23,294 bases of DNA from a virus, in IMG/VR virus record IMGVR_UViG_3300026534_000009, positions 1-23,294 of that record; one strand, 5' to 3'. The translations under genes were made by a program, and so were the position numbers. The notes beneath the pieces are model-generated. The model was not told where the DNA came from. It made no database searches and saw only the letters and a list, made by a program, of their open reading frames with translations. Below are positions 6,362 to 13,972 of the stretch, in pieces (within the stretch, counting starts at the first letter, position 1; every line of letters begins with the position of its first letter).

Positions 6362-6849
6362 TACAAACAATCCTTACTAATGAGATACCAGATACCTTTT
6401 TTTTTGGTTTTGGCTCTTTTTTCTATAGCGTATAAAACGCGTTTCGTTTTGTAGTCTATATCTGCGTGGGCGTAAACTTGGGCGTAACCATCTCGAACTA
6501 TTTTGAAGTTAAAACCCTTTACCCATACTAGATAACGCCCGTAATAATCCGTACCAACCCGCAAAAAAGAGATACTAGACCCGACGGGCAAATTATGAGT
6601 TGTGTATATCTTTGATAAATTACCAAGGTGTAAAAGTTCACGCTCAGTAAGCTTGCACTCTTTGGACTGCTTACGGCTCTTTTTGCTTTTATAGCTTTCG
6701 GGTGTCTCTATACCAATCAATCTAGCTTTAAACACCACACCCTTATAACTAATCTCTATCGTATCGCCGTCTATGATACGATGTACCGTTCCAATATCCC
6801 ACGCCATTAAATAACCACCTAATACTAAAAATAATAATAATTTACCCAT
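6361..6849 (-). CDS. Secreted thermonuclease-like (SNase family) nuclease
   Basis: Staphylococcal nuclease-type fold (Ca-dependent cleavage of DNA and RNA). Residues 1-16 form a signal peptide (GKLLLFLVLGGYLMAW). The family landmarks follow: VHRIIDGDTI (D27, D29), ARLIGIETPES (R43, E48, E51) and DYYGRYLVWV (R105), equal to the metal ligands and the R35/E43/R87 catalytic set of SNase, with Glu replacing Asp at the GIDTPE position. The C-terminal KRAKTKKKGIW also fits. It would act outside the cytoplasm. It is wedged between tape measure and holin with TAATG overlaps, so it is made with the tail. Possible jobs: destroying incoming or released DNA, or cargo of the particle. Campylobacter prophages are known to carry a DNase (dns in CJIE1) that blocks natural transformation, a useful parallel though a different family. 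Confidence 0.85.
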   Translation of the reverse strand: MGKLLLFLVLGGYLMAWDIGTVHRIIDGDTIEISYKGVVFKARLIGIETPESYKSKKSRKQSKECKLTERELLHLGNLSKIYTTHNLPVGSSISFLRVGTDYYGRYLVWVKGFNFKIVRDGYAQVYAHADIDYKTKRVLYAIEKRAKTKKKGIWYLISKDCL

Positions 6850-9287
6850 TACGCTATATCCTCATAACTTCTATTTTCTTTGTCATAATTAATTTCTTTC
6901 ATTGCTTTTTCTACTTGGGCTACAAAGTGGTCATTATCAAATTTACCATCAGTTGTTTTGACATGGACATTTATAGCCCCTACATTTACTTTAGTGGTCC
7001 TTGGATGACTTACCCCACCCGCACTAGCTAAAGTAGTTTCGTGGCGGGTATTCACATCATTAAAGGTAGTTTGTGGCTTGTAGTAGCTCGGTGTCTTATG
7101 TGTAGATACCGACGCGTAAGTCGTGTTATTGACGGGCTTTAACGACGCATGAGGCTTACTTATTGCATCTCTTAGACTCGTTGGGTGAGCCTTTAAGGTA
7201 GGGGCTTTATCATAAAATCTACTTTGTTGTCTATGTGGTTTTAAAGCCTTTGGTATATTTGCTTCACGCTCACTAAGAGACCTCGAACCCTTGGGCGGTT
7301 TATCGCTACTACTAAAGATATTTTTAGCACCGTTCCAAGCTGACGAAGTCCACTTTTTAACCGTGCCAACCATTGAGCCTATCCAAGCGAATTTTTTAGC
7401 TATCCAATTAAAAAAAGACGCAAAAGGTGCTTTTATTTTGGCTACCAATTTACTAAAAAAGCCCGTGATACCTGACCAATTTTTAGCTATCATGCCTATA
7501 GGAGACCACGCCCAAACTTTGGCTAAAAATGCTTTACCTCGTTTGAAGTAGCCCTTAATACCCGTCCACATACTGCTAAAAAATGGTTTTATCCGTCCCC
7601 AATTTTGATAAATTTTATAAGCACCATAGGCTATAGCCCCAATGGCTAACCCTATTGGGTTGAGTAAAAAAGCTCTACCCAACCAAAGCACCGCACGACC
7701 CGCAAACCTAGCACCAAAGCTTAAAACCCTCATAGCTGTTTTAGACTTTGCTACCCAACCTATAAACGACCCCGCACCCTTGACTAAGCCTATAAAAGGT
7801 GAAGCCAACCACGATAACGCTTTAATCGCTACCATCGCACCACCTACTTTAAGAGCTATACCGCCGTAAGTGTGTATTAACTCTTTATTCTCGGTGTAAA
7901 ATTTACGCGTCCACGCTATAGCTTTTGGTATCGTCTCTAAAAAAGATATGTAAGTCCCCTTTAATTGGTCACCAAGCAAAATAGCCTCAGCGGTTATCTT
8001 ATTTTTTACCGCCGTTTCTCTAGCTTCACTTGTAGCCATTTTTACGGCATACTCAGACGCGACGGCTAACATCATTTTTTTATCTGCGACGGTCGCTAAA
8101 GATTTATCTAAAGTATCCAATTTGCTACCCATATTTGAGATTACATTAGCCCCTTGACTGCCAAAAGTCTTAATCATCTCTTTATCACTCATGGAACTTT
8201 TTATCTCTTTAATAATAGACTTAAGCTCACCCGCCCCTTTTTTCTGTAGCCGTGAATAAAAACCGAATTTGTCATCAGTCTTTTTAAATCTATCGGTCAA
8301 GATTTTAAAAGAAGTCGCGGCTAATTCAGGTGAAACTTCAAGAGTATTCATAAAATTTGAAATAGCGGCGGCGTTCTGAGGTTTGAACTTTAAGCCACGA
8401 AATACGCCCGATAATCTGCTAGTAGTATTTATCAAGTCTCTAGCTGAGTTAGAGCCGTTGTTTTCTAGGTGAGTAAAGGCATTAGTAAGCACCGAAATTT
8501 TACGGATAGGTATATCCATACGCTCGGACATTTTCGCAAAATCACGCCCGACTTCTGAGGTATCTAAATCCATAGCTACCGACGCTTGGGCTATATCTGT
8601 CGTAAATTGTGGCAAATCTTTAATTTTTACACCACTTCTACCGCCCCCCGCTTGAATTTGTGCTATTTCTGAGGGTTCAAGTAGTGAGCCTTTAGGAGAA
8701 GAAACAATTTTTAGAATATTTCTTTTTAACATAACAATCTGTTTGTCATCTGCGTTGGTCGCTTTTTTTACATCTGCCATAGATGACTCAAATACCATAG
8801 ATTTACGGACGGGGTTAACTTGGGCTACCGCACCAATAACCGCACCCGTAGCCACACCACCCGCAAAGACGGCGGTATTTTTTATCTTACTAGAGGCATA
8901 ACCACGAACCCGACCCGTTACGCGTTTAGCCCTTGAAGCTTTAGACGCGTGTGTCATTGATTGATTGTATCTATTGGCACTATGAGCGATTGAGGTCATA
9001 TCTTTTTTGACCTCAGATATAGAGCGTTTTAGTGGATTAGCGTCAAAGGCTGACGCGTCCATCTCACGCCTAAACTTTTTGGCTGATTGGTGCATACGGC
9101 TAAGGTGATTAACGGTGGTGTGTAGTTGATTATTGAGCGTTGGAAATGATACGCCCTTAAAAAGTTTGATTTTTTCGACTGCTTTAGCGTAAGTATGGAT
9201 ATCCTTAAAAGAGGCTTGCATGAAGCCCGAACCCTTTATAGCTGAGTCCCAAACTATGTTAAACGATAAAGCACCACTACCCGCCAT
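6849..9287 (-). CDS. T: Tail tape measure protein (P2 gpT-like)
   Basis: At 812 aa this is the largest gene of the operon. The N-terminal third is rich in helices (residues about 60-120), followed by the TP901/P2-type segment VFESSMADVKKATNADDKQ and Q/G-rich loops (EIAQIQAGGGRSGVK), a central hydrophobic region (about 480-570, with WLASPFIGLVKGAGSFIGW and LLNPIGLAIGAIAYGAYKIY), then W-rich repeats (WAWSPIGMIAKNW) and a low-complexity His/Ser/Thr-rich tail. Tape measure proteins set tail length; by the rough rule of 0.15 nm per residue the tail would be about 120 nm (inference). Start ATG has AAAAAAGGCG upstream. Confidence 0.9.
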   Translation of the reverse strand: MAGSGALSFNIVWDSAIKGSGFMQASFKDIHTYAKAVEKIKLFKGVSFPTLNNQLHTTVNHLSRMHQSAKKFRREMDASAFDANPLKRSISEVKKDMTSIAHSANRYNQSMTHASKASRAKRVTGRVRGYASSKIKNTAVFAGGVATGAVIGAVAQVNPVRKSMVFESSMADVKKATNADDKQIVMLKRNILKIVSSPKGSLLEPSEIAQIQAGGGRSGVKIKDLPQFTTDIAQASVAMDLDTSEVGRDFAKMSERMDIPIRKISVLTNAFTHLENNGSNSARDLINTTSRLSGVFRGLKFKPQNAAAISNFMNTLEVSPELAATSFKILTDRFKKTDDKFGFYSRLQKKGAGELKSIIKEIKSSMSDKEMIKTFGSQGANVISNMGSKLDTLDKSLATVADKKMMLAVASEYAVKMATSEARETAVKNKITAEAILLGDQLKGTYISFLETIPKAIAWTRKFYTENKELIHTYGGIALKVGGAMVAIKALSWLASPFIGLVKGAGSFIGWVAKSKTAMRVLSFGARFAGRAVLWLGRAFLLNPIGLAIGAIAYGAYKIYQNWGRIKPFFSSMWTGIKGYFKRGKAFLAKVWAWSPIGMIAKNWSGITGFFSKLVAKIKAPFASFFNWIAKKFAWIGSMVGTVKKWTSSAWNGAKNIFSSSDKPPKGSRSLSEREANIPKALKPHRQQSRFYDKAPTLKAHPTSLRDAISKPHASLKPVNNTTYASVSTHKTPSYYKPQTTFNDVNTRHETTLASAGGVSHPRTTKVNVGAINVHVKTTDGKFDNDHFVAQVEKAMKEINYDKENRSYEDIA

Positions 9288-9339
9288 AAATACGCCTTTT
9301 TTAAGGCATATAATGGCTAAAATTGAATATTTTTTAAAG

Positions 9340-9357
9340 CCATATAAGCATATATGG
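9340..9357. repeat. Inverted repeat in the gap before the tape measure gene
   Basis: CCATATA (9340-9346) and TATATGG (9351-9357) form a perfect 7-bp inverted repeat with a 4-base loop, in the 118-bp AT-rich gap between two operon genes. It may be a regulator site or an mRNA hairpin; -10-like sequences on the minus strand nearby would allow an internal promoter. Confidence 0.4.
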
Positions 9358-9405
9358 AAAAAATATATAAAATTGTTTATAATAGCCTACAAAAAGAGGG
9401 TATTT

Positions 9406-9873
9406 CTAAAAGGTCATAGCCTCTAATTTTACTTCTTTTTCTTTTAACTCTTTGACTTTTTTGTCTGTTTTTTCTACATCGCAAATCTCTAAAGCTTTAT
9501 TTATAAAAGGCTGTAAGCTGATATTGTATTTTTGATTTTTATCTTTTATCCAAAAAGGATTATCTCTTTTTAGCTCTGCATAGTGTCGTTTTGATTTTCC
9601 ATTGAGTCCATACTTGATACCCTCTTTATCATAATCTATCACATAGATTAGGGGGTATCTATCACACCCAAGAGTTACACTATCGGAGCTAAACGCCCAA
9701 GTTGAGTTAATATCTTTTTTTGATATTTTAAGCTCTTTTTTGACCCAAATAGTAGCCTCTAGCTGAGAGCGTATATCTTTTAAATCTTGGTCGCGTTTTG
9801 CCTCAGCCTTTGACGGTGAAAAGTACCAAACTAAACCACCAAACACTAAAAGCCCTATTAATAAATCTTTCAT
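9406..9873 (-). CDS. Membrane-anchored protein of unknown function
   Basis: A 155-aa protein with an N-terminal membrane anchor (MKDLLIGLLVFGGLVWYF), then a charged helix (AEAKRDQDLKDIRSQLEA), a globular part with two Cys (LGCDRYPLIYVIDYDKEGIKYG and EICDVEK) and a Lys/Glu-rich end. I do not recognise the family. I chose the ATG at 9873, which has AAGG six bases upstream, over the in-frame ATG at 9888. Its place between E/E' and the tape measure gene is not a standard P2 position, so it is an accessory of this element, perhaps superinfection-related or a periplasmic factor. Confidence 0.65.
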   Translation of the reverse strand: MKDLLIGLLVFGGLVWYFSPSKAEAKRDQDLKDIRSQLEATIWVKKELKISKKDINSTWAFSSDSVTLGCDRYPLIYVIDYDKEGIKYGLNGKSKRHYAELKRDNPFWIKDKNQKYNISLQPFINKALEICDVEKTDKKVKELKEKEVKLEAMTF

Positions 9874-9932
9874 TATCTGCCTTAACATAGTTATTTTAGA
9901 AAATTATATCATAAGAAGATTACGCGTGAGAC

Positions 9933-10363
9933 TTACATTTGAAGCCCACGCGTTTTAAGTTCCATTTCGTGTATTTTAACGGCTTGTTTGTAGTATTTTA
10001 GCCATTCACTCACCGTCATAGCCTCTTGACGGTTTATATCTATGTGTAGCCGATAGGATATGAAGCTTACACCCTCTATGCGTGTATCTTCATCTATGAT
10101 AAAAAACTGTTATACGCCTCCGTAATAGCATAAGCGTCTTTTAGTGCTAGTTGGTCTAACTCTTCTACTTCAATATCACATAGATTACAGAATAAACGCT
10201 CTTGTAGTTCATCTTCTGAGGGGATAGACTCTCTAGCTATTTTTTCATCTTTAATAGTAGGCTCACGCATTGTAAGCGTATCTTTCCACACACCACTAAA
10301 CGGATACTCGCGACTTAGCTTAATCGTCTTTGGTTCTGCATATTGTACTTTTTTGTTACCCAT
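9933..10363 (-). CDS. Tail assembly chaperone gpE+E', -1 frameshift product
   Basis: Near the end of the short E frame the heptamer T TTT TTA (10106-10100, minus strand) stands in the correct phase for -1 slippage. Reading on in the -1 frame gives 55 more codons (beginning IIDEDTRIEGVSFISYRLHI, ending KTRGLQM) to TAA at 9935-9933, for a product of about 143 aa. P2 E/E', lambda G/GT and relatives all make a long chaperone this way, and both forms are needed to load the tape measure. The extension has no start or ribosome site of its own, and it exactly fills what would otherwise be a 200-bp gap. Confidence 0.75.
10094..10363 (-). CDS. E: Tail assembly chaperone gpE (short form)
   Basis: An 89-aa protein with the tail-chaperone pattern of P2 gpE / Mu gp41 (PF10109-like): KTIKLSREYPFSGVWKDTLT followed by MREPTIKDEKIARE and a helical C-terminal half. 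P2 gpE is similar in length. It binds the tape measure during tube assembly. It starts 1 bp after the upstream gene; its last codons overlap the slippery heptamer that gives E+E'. Confidence 0.8.
   Translation of the reverse strand: MGNKKVQYAEPKTIKLSREYPFSGVWKDTLTMREPTIKDEKIARESIPSEDELQERLFCNLCDIEVEELDQLALKDAYAITEAYNSFLS
10100..10106 (-). promoter_or_regulatory. Slippery heptamer for programmed -1 frameshift
   Basis: T TTT TTA in the zero frame of gene E (codons AGT TTT TTA), the X XXY YYZ type used by many tail chaperone genes (P2 uses TTTTTTG). The zero-frame stop TAG is one codon further on. Confidence 0.75.
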
Positions 10364-10364
10364 T

Positions 10365-10601
10365 TTATAGCCCCTTAAATTTTACTTTTGTTACACTCAA
10401 TACTTTACCTTGGATATACTCCACCACTTCAACACTCACGCCATTATCGTATGTTTTGACTTTTTCGTCTGTGTCATACTTTCTAAGGCGTTTAATATCA
10501 TCTATATACTTATCGCCCACCGTACGACTTGGGATATCAAGGTCAATGATAATGTCACCCTCACCCTCTTCTAGTTGTACGACTTCTTTTCTTTTTGCCA
10601 T
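10365..10601 (-). CDS. Small tail-operon protein of unknown function (78 aa)
   Basis: An acidic 78-aa protein (EEGEGDIIIDLDIPSRTVGD near the N-terminus) whose second half is beta-rich (YDNGVSVEVVEYIQGKVLSV). I do not recognise the family. It lies directly upstream of gene E with a 1-bp gap and has AAGGGTAAC before its ATG. Position between the tube genes and the tail chaperone suggests a role in tail assembly. Confidence 0.65.
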   Translation of the reverse strand: MAKRKEVVQLEEGEGDIIIDLDIPSRTVGDKYIDDIKRLRKYDTDEKVKTYDNGVSVEVVEYIQGKVLSVTKVKFKGL

Positions 10602-10717
10602 TTGTTACCCTTTTTGGTAGATTTTAAAGGCGGTTTTAGCCTTAGACAAAGATAACCTATAGTTACCCTCTACTAAAGCCGATAAAGAGATAAATTATCT
10701 CTCTATCGTTGCACCAC
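10602..10717 (-). other. Intergenic gap within the late operon
   Basis: No gene is visible. The gap holds the long palindrome at 10680-10708 and the ribosome binding site of the next gene. Confidence 0.6.
10680..10708. repeat. 29-nt near-perfect palindrome
   Basis: CGATAAAGAGATAA (10680-10693), one central A, and TTATCTCTCTATCG (10695-10708) pair at 13 of 14 positions. On the minus-strand transcript it makes a strong hairpin 10 bases after the ACP-HU stop codon. No T-run follows, so it is more likely an RNA processing, stability or attenuation element, or a protein site, than a terminator. Its odd length argues against a telomere-resolution site. Confidence 0.75.
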
Positions 10718-11275
10718 TTACTTGTTAAGAGCGTTGTTAAACTCGTCAGAACCCTCAAACTTGACTTTTGTCACCGCTGGAAATGCTTCTGTTTTCTTAG
10801 TCGCTGGGTTATATCTGTTTCTAGCCTTGAACTCAACGGCTGTAAATGTTCCGAAGTGTCTCATTTTCACATCTTTACCCGCTACTACTGCATTTTTTAC
10901 TCTATCTTCAAAGATGTCAAGGATTTTTCCTACCTCTTCAATGTTTACACCCGTAACCCCTGCTTTTACCGCCTCAGTGTGTACCTCGTGAGCCATTTCG
11001 TTTTCTGTTACTGTATTTTTTGCCATCGTTTTTTCCTTTTCGTTTAGTTTGTTTTGAATATATGTTAGGGCGTTGCCCACGCTTTTTATAGAGTCTAAAT
11101 CTTTATCCTCTACCTCAATATCATATTTATCCTCAACCGCTGTTACTACATCTATAGCGTCCAATGAGTCAAGACCCAAATCATCTACAAAGAGAGTATT
11201 TTCAGTTATGCCGTCATCTTCTATGCCTAGAGTAGCGACGATTAAGGCTATAAGGTCTTTTAACATCTTGACCAT
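10718..11275 (-). CDS. Acyl carrier protein fused to an HU/IHF-like DNA-binding protein
   Basis: One 185-aa frame holds two unrelated domains. Residues 4-80 are an acyl carrier protein: helix 1 MLKDLIALIVATLGI, then DDLGLDSLDAIDVVTAVEDK, where S37 of the DSL motif is the expected 4'-phosphopantetheine site, and an acidic helix. Residues 84-185 are HU-like: EVGKILDIFEDRVKNAV, KMRHFGTFTAVEFKARNRYN and PATKKTEAFPAVTKVKF, the RNP arm and C-terminal strand of the HU/IHF family. M84 (ATG 11026) has AAAAGGA at a good distance, so the HU part may also be made alone. The fusion start may be 11275 or 11266. The gene sits between tail tube FII and a small tail gene, not near any lipid or polyketide genes. 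Function of either part in tail assembly is unknown. Confidence 0.85.
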   Translation of the reverse strand: MVKMLKDLIALIVATLGIEDDGITENTLFVDDLGLDSLDAIDVVTAVEDKYDIEVEDKDLDSIKSVGNALTYIQNKLNEKEKTMAKNTVTENEMAHEVHTEAVKAGVTGVNIEEVGKILDIFEDRVKNAVVAGKDVKMRHFGTFTAVEFKARNRYNPATKKTEAFPAVTKVKFEGSDEFNNALNK

Positions 11276-11278
11276 TCT

Positions 11279-11767
11279 CTAGTTAACATTTTGGCGATAC
11301 TCTGCCAACAAGTCCACGCCGTCAATGACCATTACATCATTAAGACGGTCATAGACCACCTCGGGCTTACCGTCAACCGTTTTGGTGTATCTGTCCACTT
11401 TGATTTTAACTTTACGCGTTACCTCCTTACCCTCTTCTAGTGTACCATCGTCTAGCTCGTGGATTTCACCTTGAACCGTGATAACTAAAGGTACATCTGT
11501 CGCGTCGCGTCTAATGTTTCCCTTTAGTACCAATGGTAATCTATCTTTAGGCTTTAAGTTATTTTTGTTGTACTCAGCCATAACGATATTAGAATATTTT
11601 TCAAAACTAATCGTCATATACTGAGCTTTAAGCTTCCCGCTTGATATGTCATCTACTACATCCATATCTAGCTTAGGTTGCTCGACCTTGCCCGTAACTC
11701 CAAGGTGTCCAACACCTTGGACGGACGCGTTTAGACCGTTTAAAATATCTTTATCAGTTCTTGCCAT
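11279..11767 (-). CDS. FII: Major tail tube protein (P2 FII family)
   Basis: The 162-aa product resembles P2 FII (PF04985): the MTISFEKYSN-type strand, a central YNKNNLKPKDRLPLVLKGNI, the EIHELDDGTLEEGKEVTRKV segment typical of the family, and a C-terminal strand MVIDGVDLLAEYRQNV. It polymerises into the inner tube that is driven through the target envelope. Start ATG has GGAGG; it follows the sheath gene after 5 bp. Confidence 0.9.
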   Translation of the reverse strand: MARTDKDILNGLNASVQGVGHLGVTGKVEQPKLDMDVVDDISSGKLKAQYMTISFEKYSNIVMAEYNKNNLKPKDRLPLVLKGNIRRDATDVPLVITVQGEIHELDDGTLEEGKEVTRKVKIKVDRYTKTVDGKPEVVYDRLNDVMVIDGVDLLAEYRQNVN

Positions 11768-11772
11768 TGTTT

Positions 11773-12966
11773 TTAACCTCCGATTATTTTCATAAGGATA
11801 GGACTAAATCTATCCGTAAAGCTACACTCAACCTCAAAGCGTCTAACTGTAGGCATATTCTGCATTTCAGCCACAAGGTAAAATTTACCCGCTGTTAGTG
11901 CCTCTTTGGTGTTTTTCTCTGGATGCCAAAACACATCATAACCCACTAAAACATTAGCACCTTTAAGAGATAGACAAAGCCCATCTACTGAGTCTTTGGC
12001 ATGGATAAGCACATCCGCACCACGGTCTATAGCCCAAAACACACCCTCTTGGACTGCTTCACCGATACGGTCAAACACTCTCACCCGCTCTAGGCTTTGC
12101 CAAATGCTGTCGGGGTCTGTAGTCTCAAAGCCCCAAAGTCTAAAGCCTTTGTAGTTAATCACCGTAGCGATACCAAGCGTTCTAAGTCTATCAGCCTCGC
12201 ACTCTTGACCCGCGATAAACTCAATCGGTCTAGCCGTTCCGCTGATACCTTGCATTACGCGATTAGAGGCACTGTTAGCCCACCCGTACTCTTTGAGTCC
12301 GTCGGAGTGTGCTATCATACCCGCCACCCTTGCACTCATTGGCTCAGTGATTGTCTTGTTAGCTGTCGTATCCCATACTTTTACATACGGGTCACACACC
12401 ATAAGCCGACGCGTTCCGAAGTCTTTCATTTTAGCTGTTGCTTCTGCTTCATCTTTGGCATTAAGGTCAACGATACCCGTAGCCGATAAAGATGTAGCTA
12501 CTGCCTCAATCTCTGCTTTTACATCGCCGTCATGGCTGAACCGTGGAGCGATAATCAAGTTTGATTTAACGCCATAAACCGCCATAGCTGTTTTGGCTTT
12601 GTCGATACCGTCAATAATCGCACTTTTTACTTTTGTCTCTTCATAAAAAAGCTCAGCTTGTTTTTTGCTTTGTGCTTCTGTAATCGGTACAATATGCACG
12701 ACTAGCGGACTAAGTACGCCTTGGTCATTAATACCATCGACCGCACCGCTGATAGTTCCTTTTGATTTATCAAAGTCACTTTTTGCTTTTTCTGCATTGC
12801 CATAGTGCATAATGTAGTTATGCTCTTTTAGCTTATCTTGCACCTCTTTACCTAGTGAGGCTAAAACAACGGTCGCTATTAAAAAAATCGGTGTTGATGA
12901 TTTTATTCTAATAGGACGCGAAGCGTTAGCACTCGTTGTAATATTTACACCGTAGTTACTACTCAT
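11773..12966 (-). CDS. FI: Tail sheath protein (P2 FI family)
   Basis: A 397-aa contractile sheath protein. It begins with a short strand (YGVNITTSANASRPI), then TPIFLIATV, a Rossmann-like part (LNAKDEAEATAKMKDFGTRR, LMVCDPYVKVWDT), the segment MSARVAGMIAHSDGLKEYGWANSASNRVM, which is the sheath hallmark, GFRLWGFETTDPDSIW, FDRIGEAVQEGVFW and a C-terminal strand FEVECSFTDRFSPILMK. Length is close to P2 FI (396 aa). Presence of a sheath proves a contractile rather than a siphovirus-type tail. Confidence 0.95.
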   Translation of the reverse strand: MSSNYGVNITTSANASRPIRIKSSTPIFLIATVVLASLGKEVQDKLKEHNYIMHYGNAEKAKSDFDKSKGTISGAVDGINDQGVLSPLVVHIVPITEAQSKKQAELFYEETKVKSAIIDGIDKAKTAMAVYGVKSNLIIAPRFSHDGDVKAEIEAVATSLSATGIVDLNAKDEAEATAKMKDFGTRRLMVCDPYVKVWDTTANKTITEPMSARVAGMIAHSDGLKEYGWANSASNRVMQGISGTARPIEFIAGQECEADRLRTLGIATVINYKGFRLWGFETTDPDSIWQSLERVRVFDRIGEAVQEGVFWAIDRGADVLIHAKDSVDGLCLSLKGANVLVGYDVFWHPEKNTKEALTAGKFYLVAEMQNMPTVRRFEVECSFTDRFSPILMKIIGG

Positions 12967-13199
12967 TATATACCCCTTTGTACTGATATGGTTTTGTTTT
13001 TAGGGTCGTAATTGATACCATCACCGCACCCACCGCGTGTTATATTTCCGTTATCATCTGCCCATTCAAAATCGCAACACATCCACGCGACAATAGTCCC
13101 GTCATCTTGCTTTTTGTAGAGGTAGTGATTTGTTTCGTCGCTAAAATGCTCTTTTAACTCATCTAAATGTAAAATCGCATTTGAAGTTGTTTTACTCAT
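12966..13199 (-). CDS. Small protein of unknown function (77 aa)
   Basis: An acidic 77-aa protein with a Cys pair and aromatic residues in the middle (WMCCDFEWADDNGNITRGGC). I do not recognise the family. It overlaps the DUF1353 gene (ATGA) and ends on the sheath start (TAATG), so it is firmly part of the operon. It may belong to the fibre/sheath accessory set; no function is proposed. Confidence 0.65.
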   Translation of the reverse strand: MSKTTSNAILHLDELKEHFSDETNHYLYKKQDDGTIVAWMCCDFEWADDNGNITRGGCGDGINYDPKNKTISVQRGI

Positions 13200-13522
13200 C
13201 TTTTTACTCCATATCTTAGTCTATGATAAAGCTTTACAGCCCTTATCATCGCTCTTGTTTTAAAACTATCCTCTATCTCAAGAAGCAACTTTTCAAACCA
13301 AACATCTGCCAAACGATACTGCTCTTTATCGCACAACCAATCATGCACGATAACAGCAGGTAGATATTTCGGTTTAAAGGGTGGTATAAACCACCAAAAA
13401 AGCCTCGGTATATTTGCACCGTTACTCTTGTATCCCTTTGGAATAACAAAACTCTCACTTATCTTGTAAGGCTTTGCAAGAACTACTTTGTTATCTCTTG
13501 TAGGATAAAAGATAGGTTGCAT
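13196..13522 (-). CDS. DUF1353-family phage protein
   Basis: A 108-aa protein matching DUF1353 (PF07087): FVIPKGYKSNGANIPRLFWW, then AVIVHDWLCDKEQYRLADVWFEKLL with the conserved HDxL and ADxxF elements. The family is common in phage genomes beside tail fibre or lysis genes; its role is unknown, and the conserved His/Asp suggest a possible enzymatic site. Start ATG follows GAGG of the previous gene end. Confidence 0.8.
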   Translation of the reverse strand: MQPIFYPTRDNKVVLAKPYKISESFVIPKGYKSNGANIPRLFWWFIPPFKPKYLPAVIVHDWLCDKEQYRLADVWFEKLLLEIEDSFKTRAMIRAVKLYHRLRYGVKR

Positions 13523-13524
13523 TT

Positions 13525-13971
13525 TTAAGCCTCTTTAAGCAAATCATCTTTAAGTTTTCTATACTTAAAGTAAATCTCTTTAATTTTTTGTGAACCTTTT
13601 TTTATTAAAACACCAAAATCAGCTTTAGAAAAACTTACAGTTTGATTATTTACATCAATCCACTCTATCTTTTCTTTATCTCCAGCGATATTAAAAGCTA
13701 CTGCCATAGTTTTGATAACATCTTCATTCATAAAAATATCATCAATAACAAAGCCTTTTAGCTCTTCGTTTCGTTGCTTATCTAGTTCTTTTATTGCACT
13801 CTCTATATTTTTTACAATCTCAACATCTGCTAAACTCAAGCCAAGCTCTTTTAGCTCATCTTTAAAAGATTGTTTTTTAAGAATATCTCTATCAACAGAC
13901 TTAAAAACAACCCTATATTTATCATCCATACTTAGATATTTTTCTTTTTTTATAATTACATTAAATTTCAT
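13525..13971 (-). CDS. Tail fibre assembly-like protein (DUF4376-like)
   Basis: This 148-aa, Lys-rich protein lies directly after the fibre gene where a fibre chaperone is expected. Its C-terminal part (EWIDVNNQTVSFSKADFGVL followed by a long basic helix KGSQKIKEIYFKYRKLKDDL) resembles DUF4376, found in fibre assembly proteins. The middle is helical and acidic. GGAGG precedes the ATG. Like the fibre gene before it, it is very poor in CpG and richer in A/T than the rest of the operon. Confidence 0.6.
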   Translation of the reverse strand: MKFNVIIKKEKYLSMDDKYRVVFKSVDRDILKKQSFKDELKELGLSLADVEIVKNIESAIKELDKQRNEELKGFVIDDIFMNEDVIKTMAVAFNIAGDKEKIEWIDVNNQTVSFSKADFGVLIKKGSQKIKEIYFKYRKLKDDLLKEA

Positions 13972-13972
13972 T

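Noticed and set aside
10680-10708. Palindrome considered as telomere-resolution site
   Set aside because: Odd length with an unpaired centre, far from the protelomerase-like gene and inside the late operon.
10709-11047. 112-codon frame on the plus strand, Cys/Phe-rich
   Set aside because: It is antisense to the ACP-HU gene, which has clear domain matches; no start signal.
12097-12489. 130-codon frame on the plus strand
   Set aside because: Antisense to the conserved part of the sheath gene.
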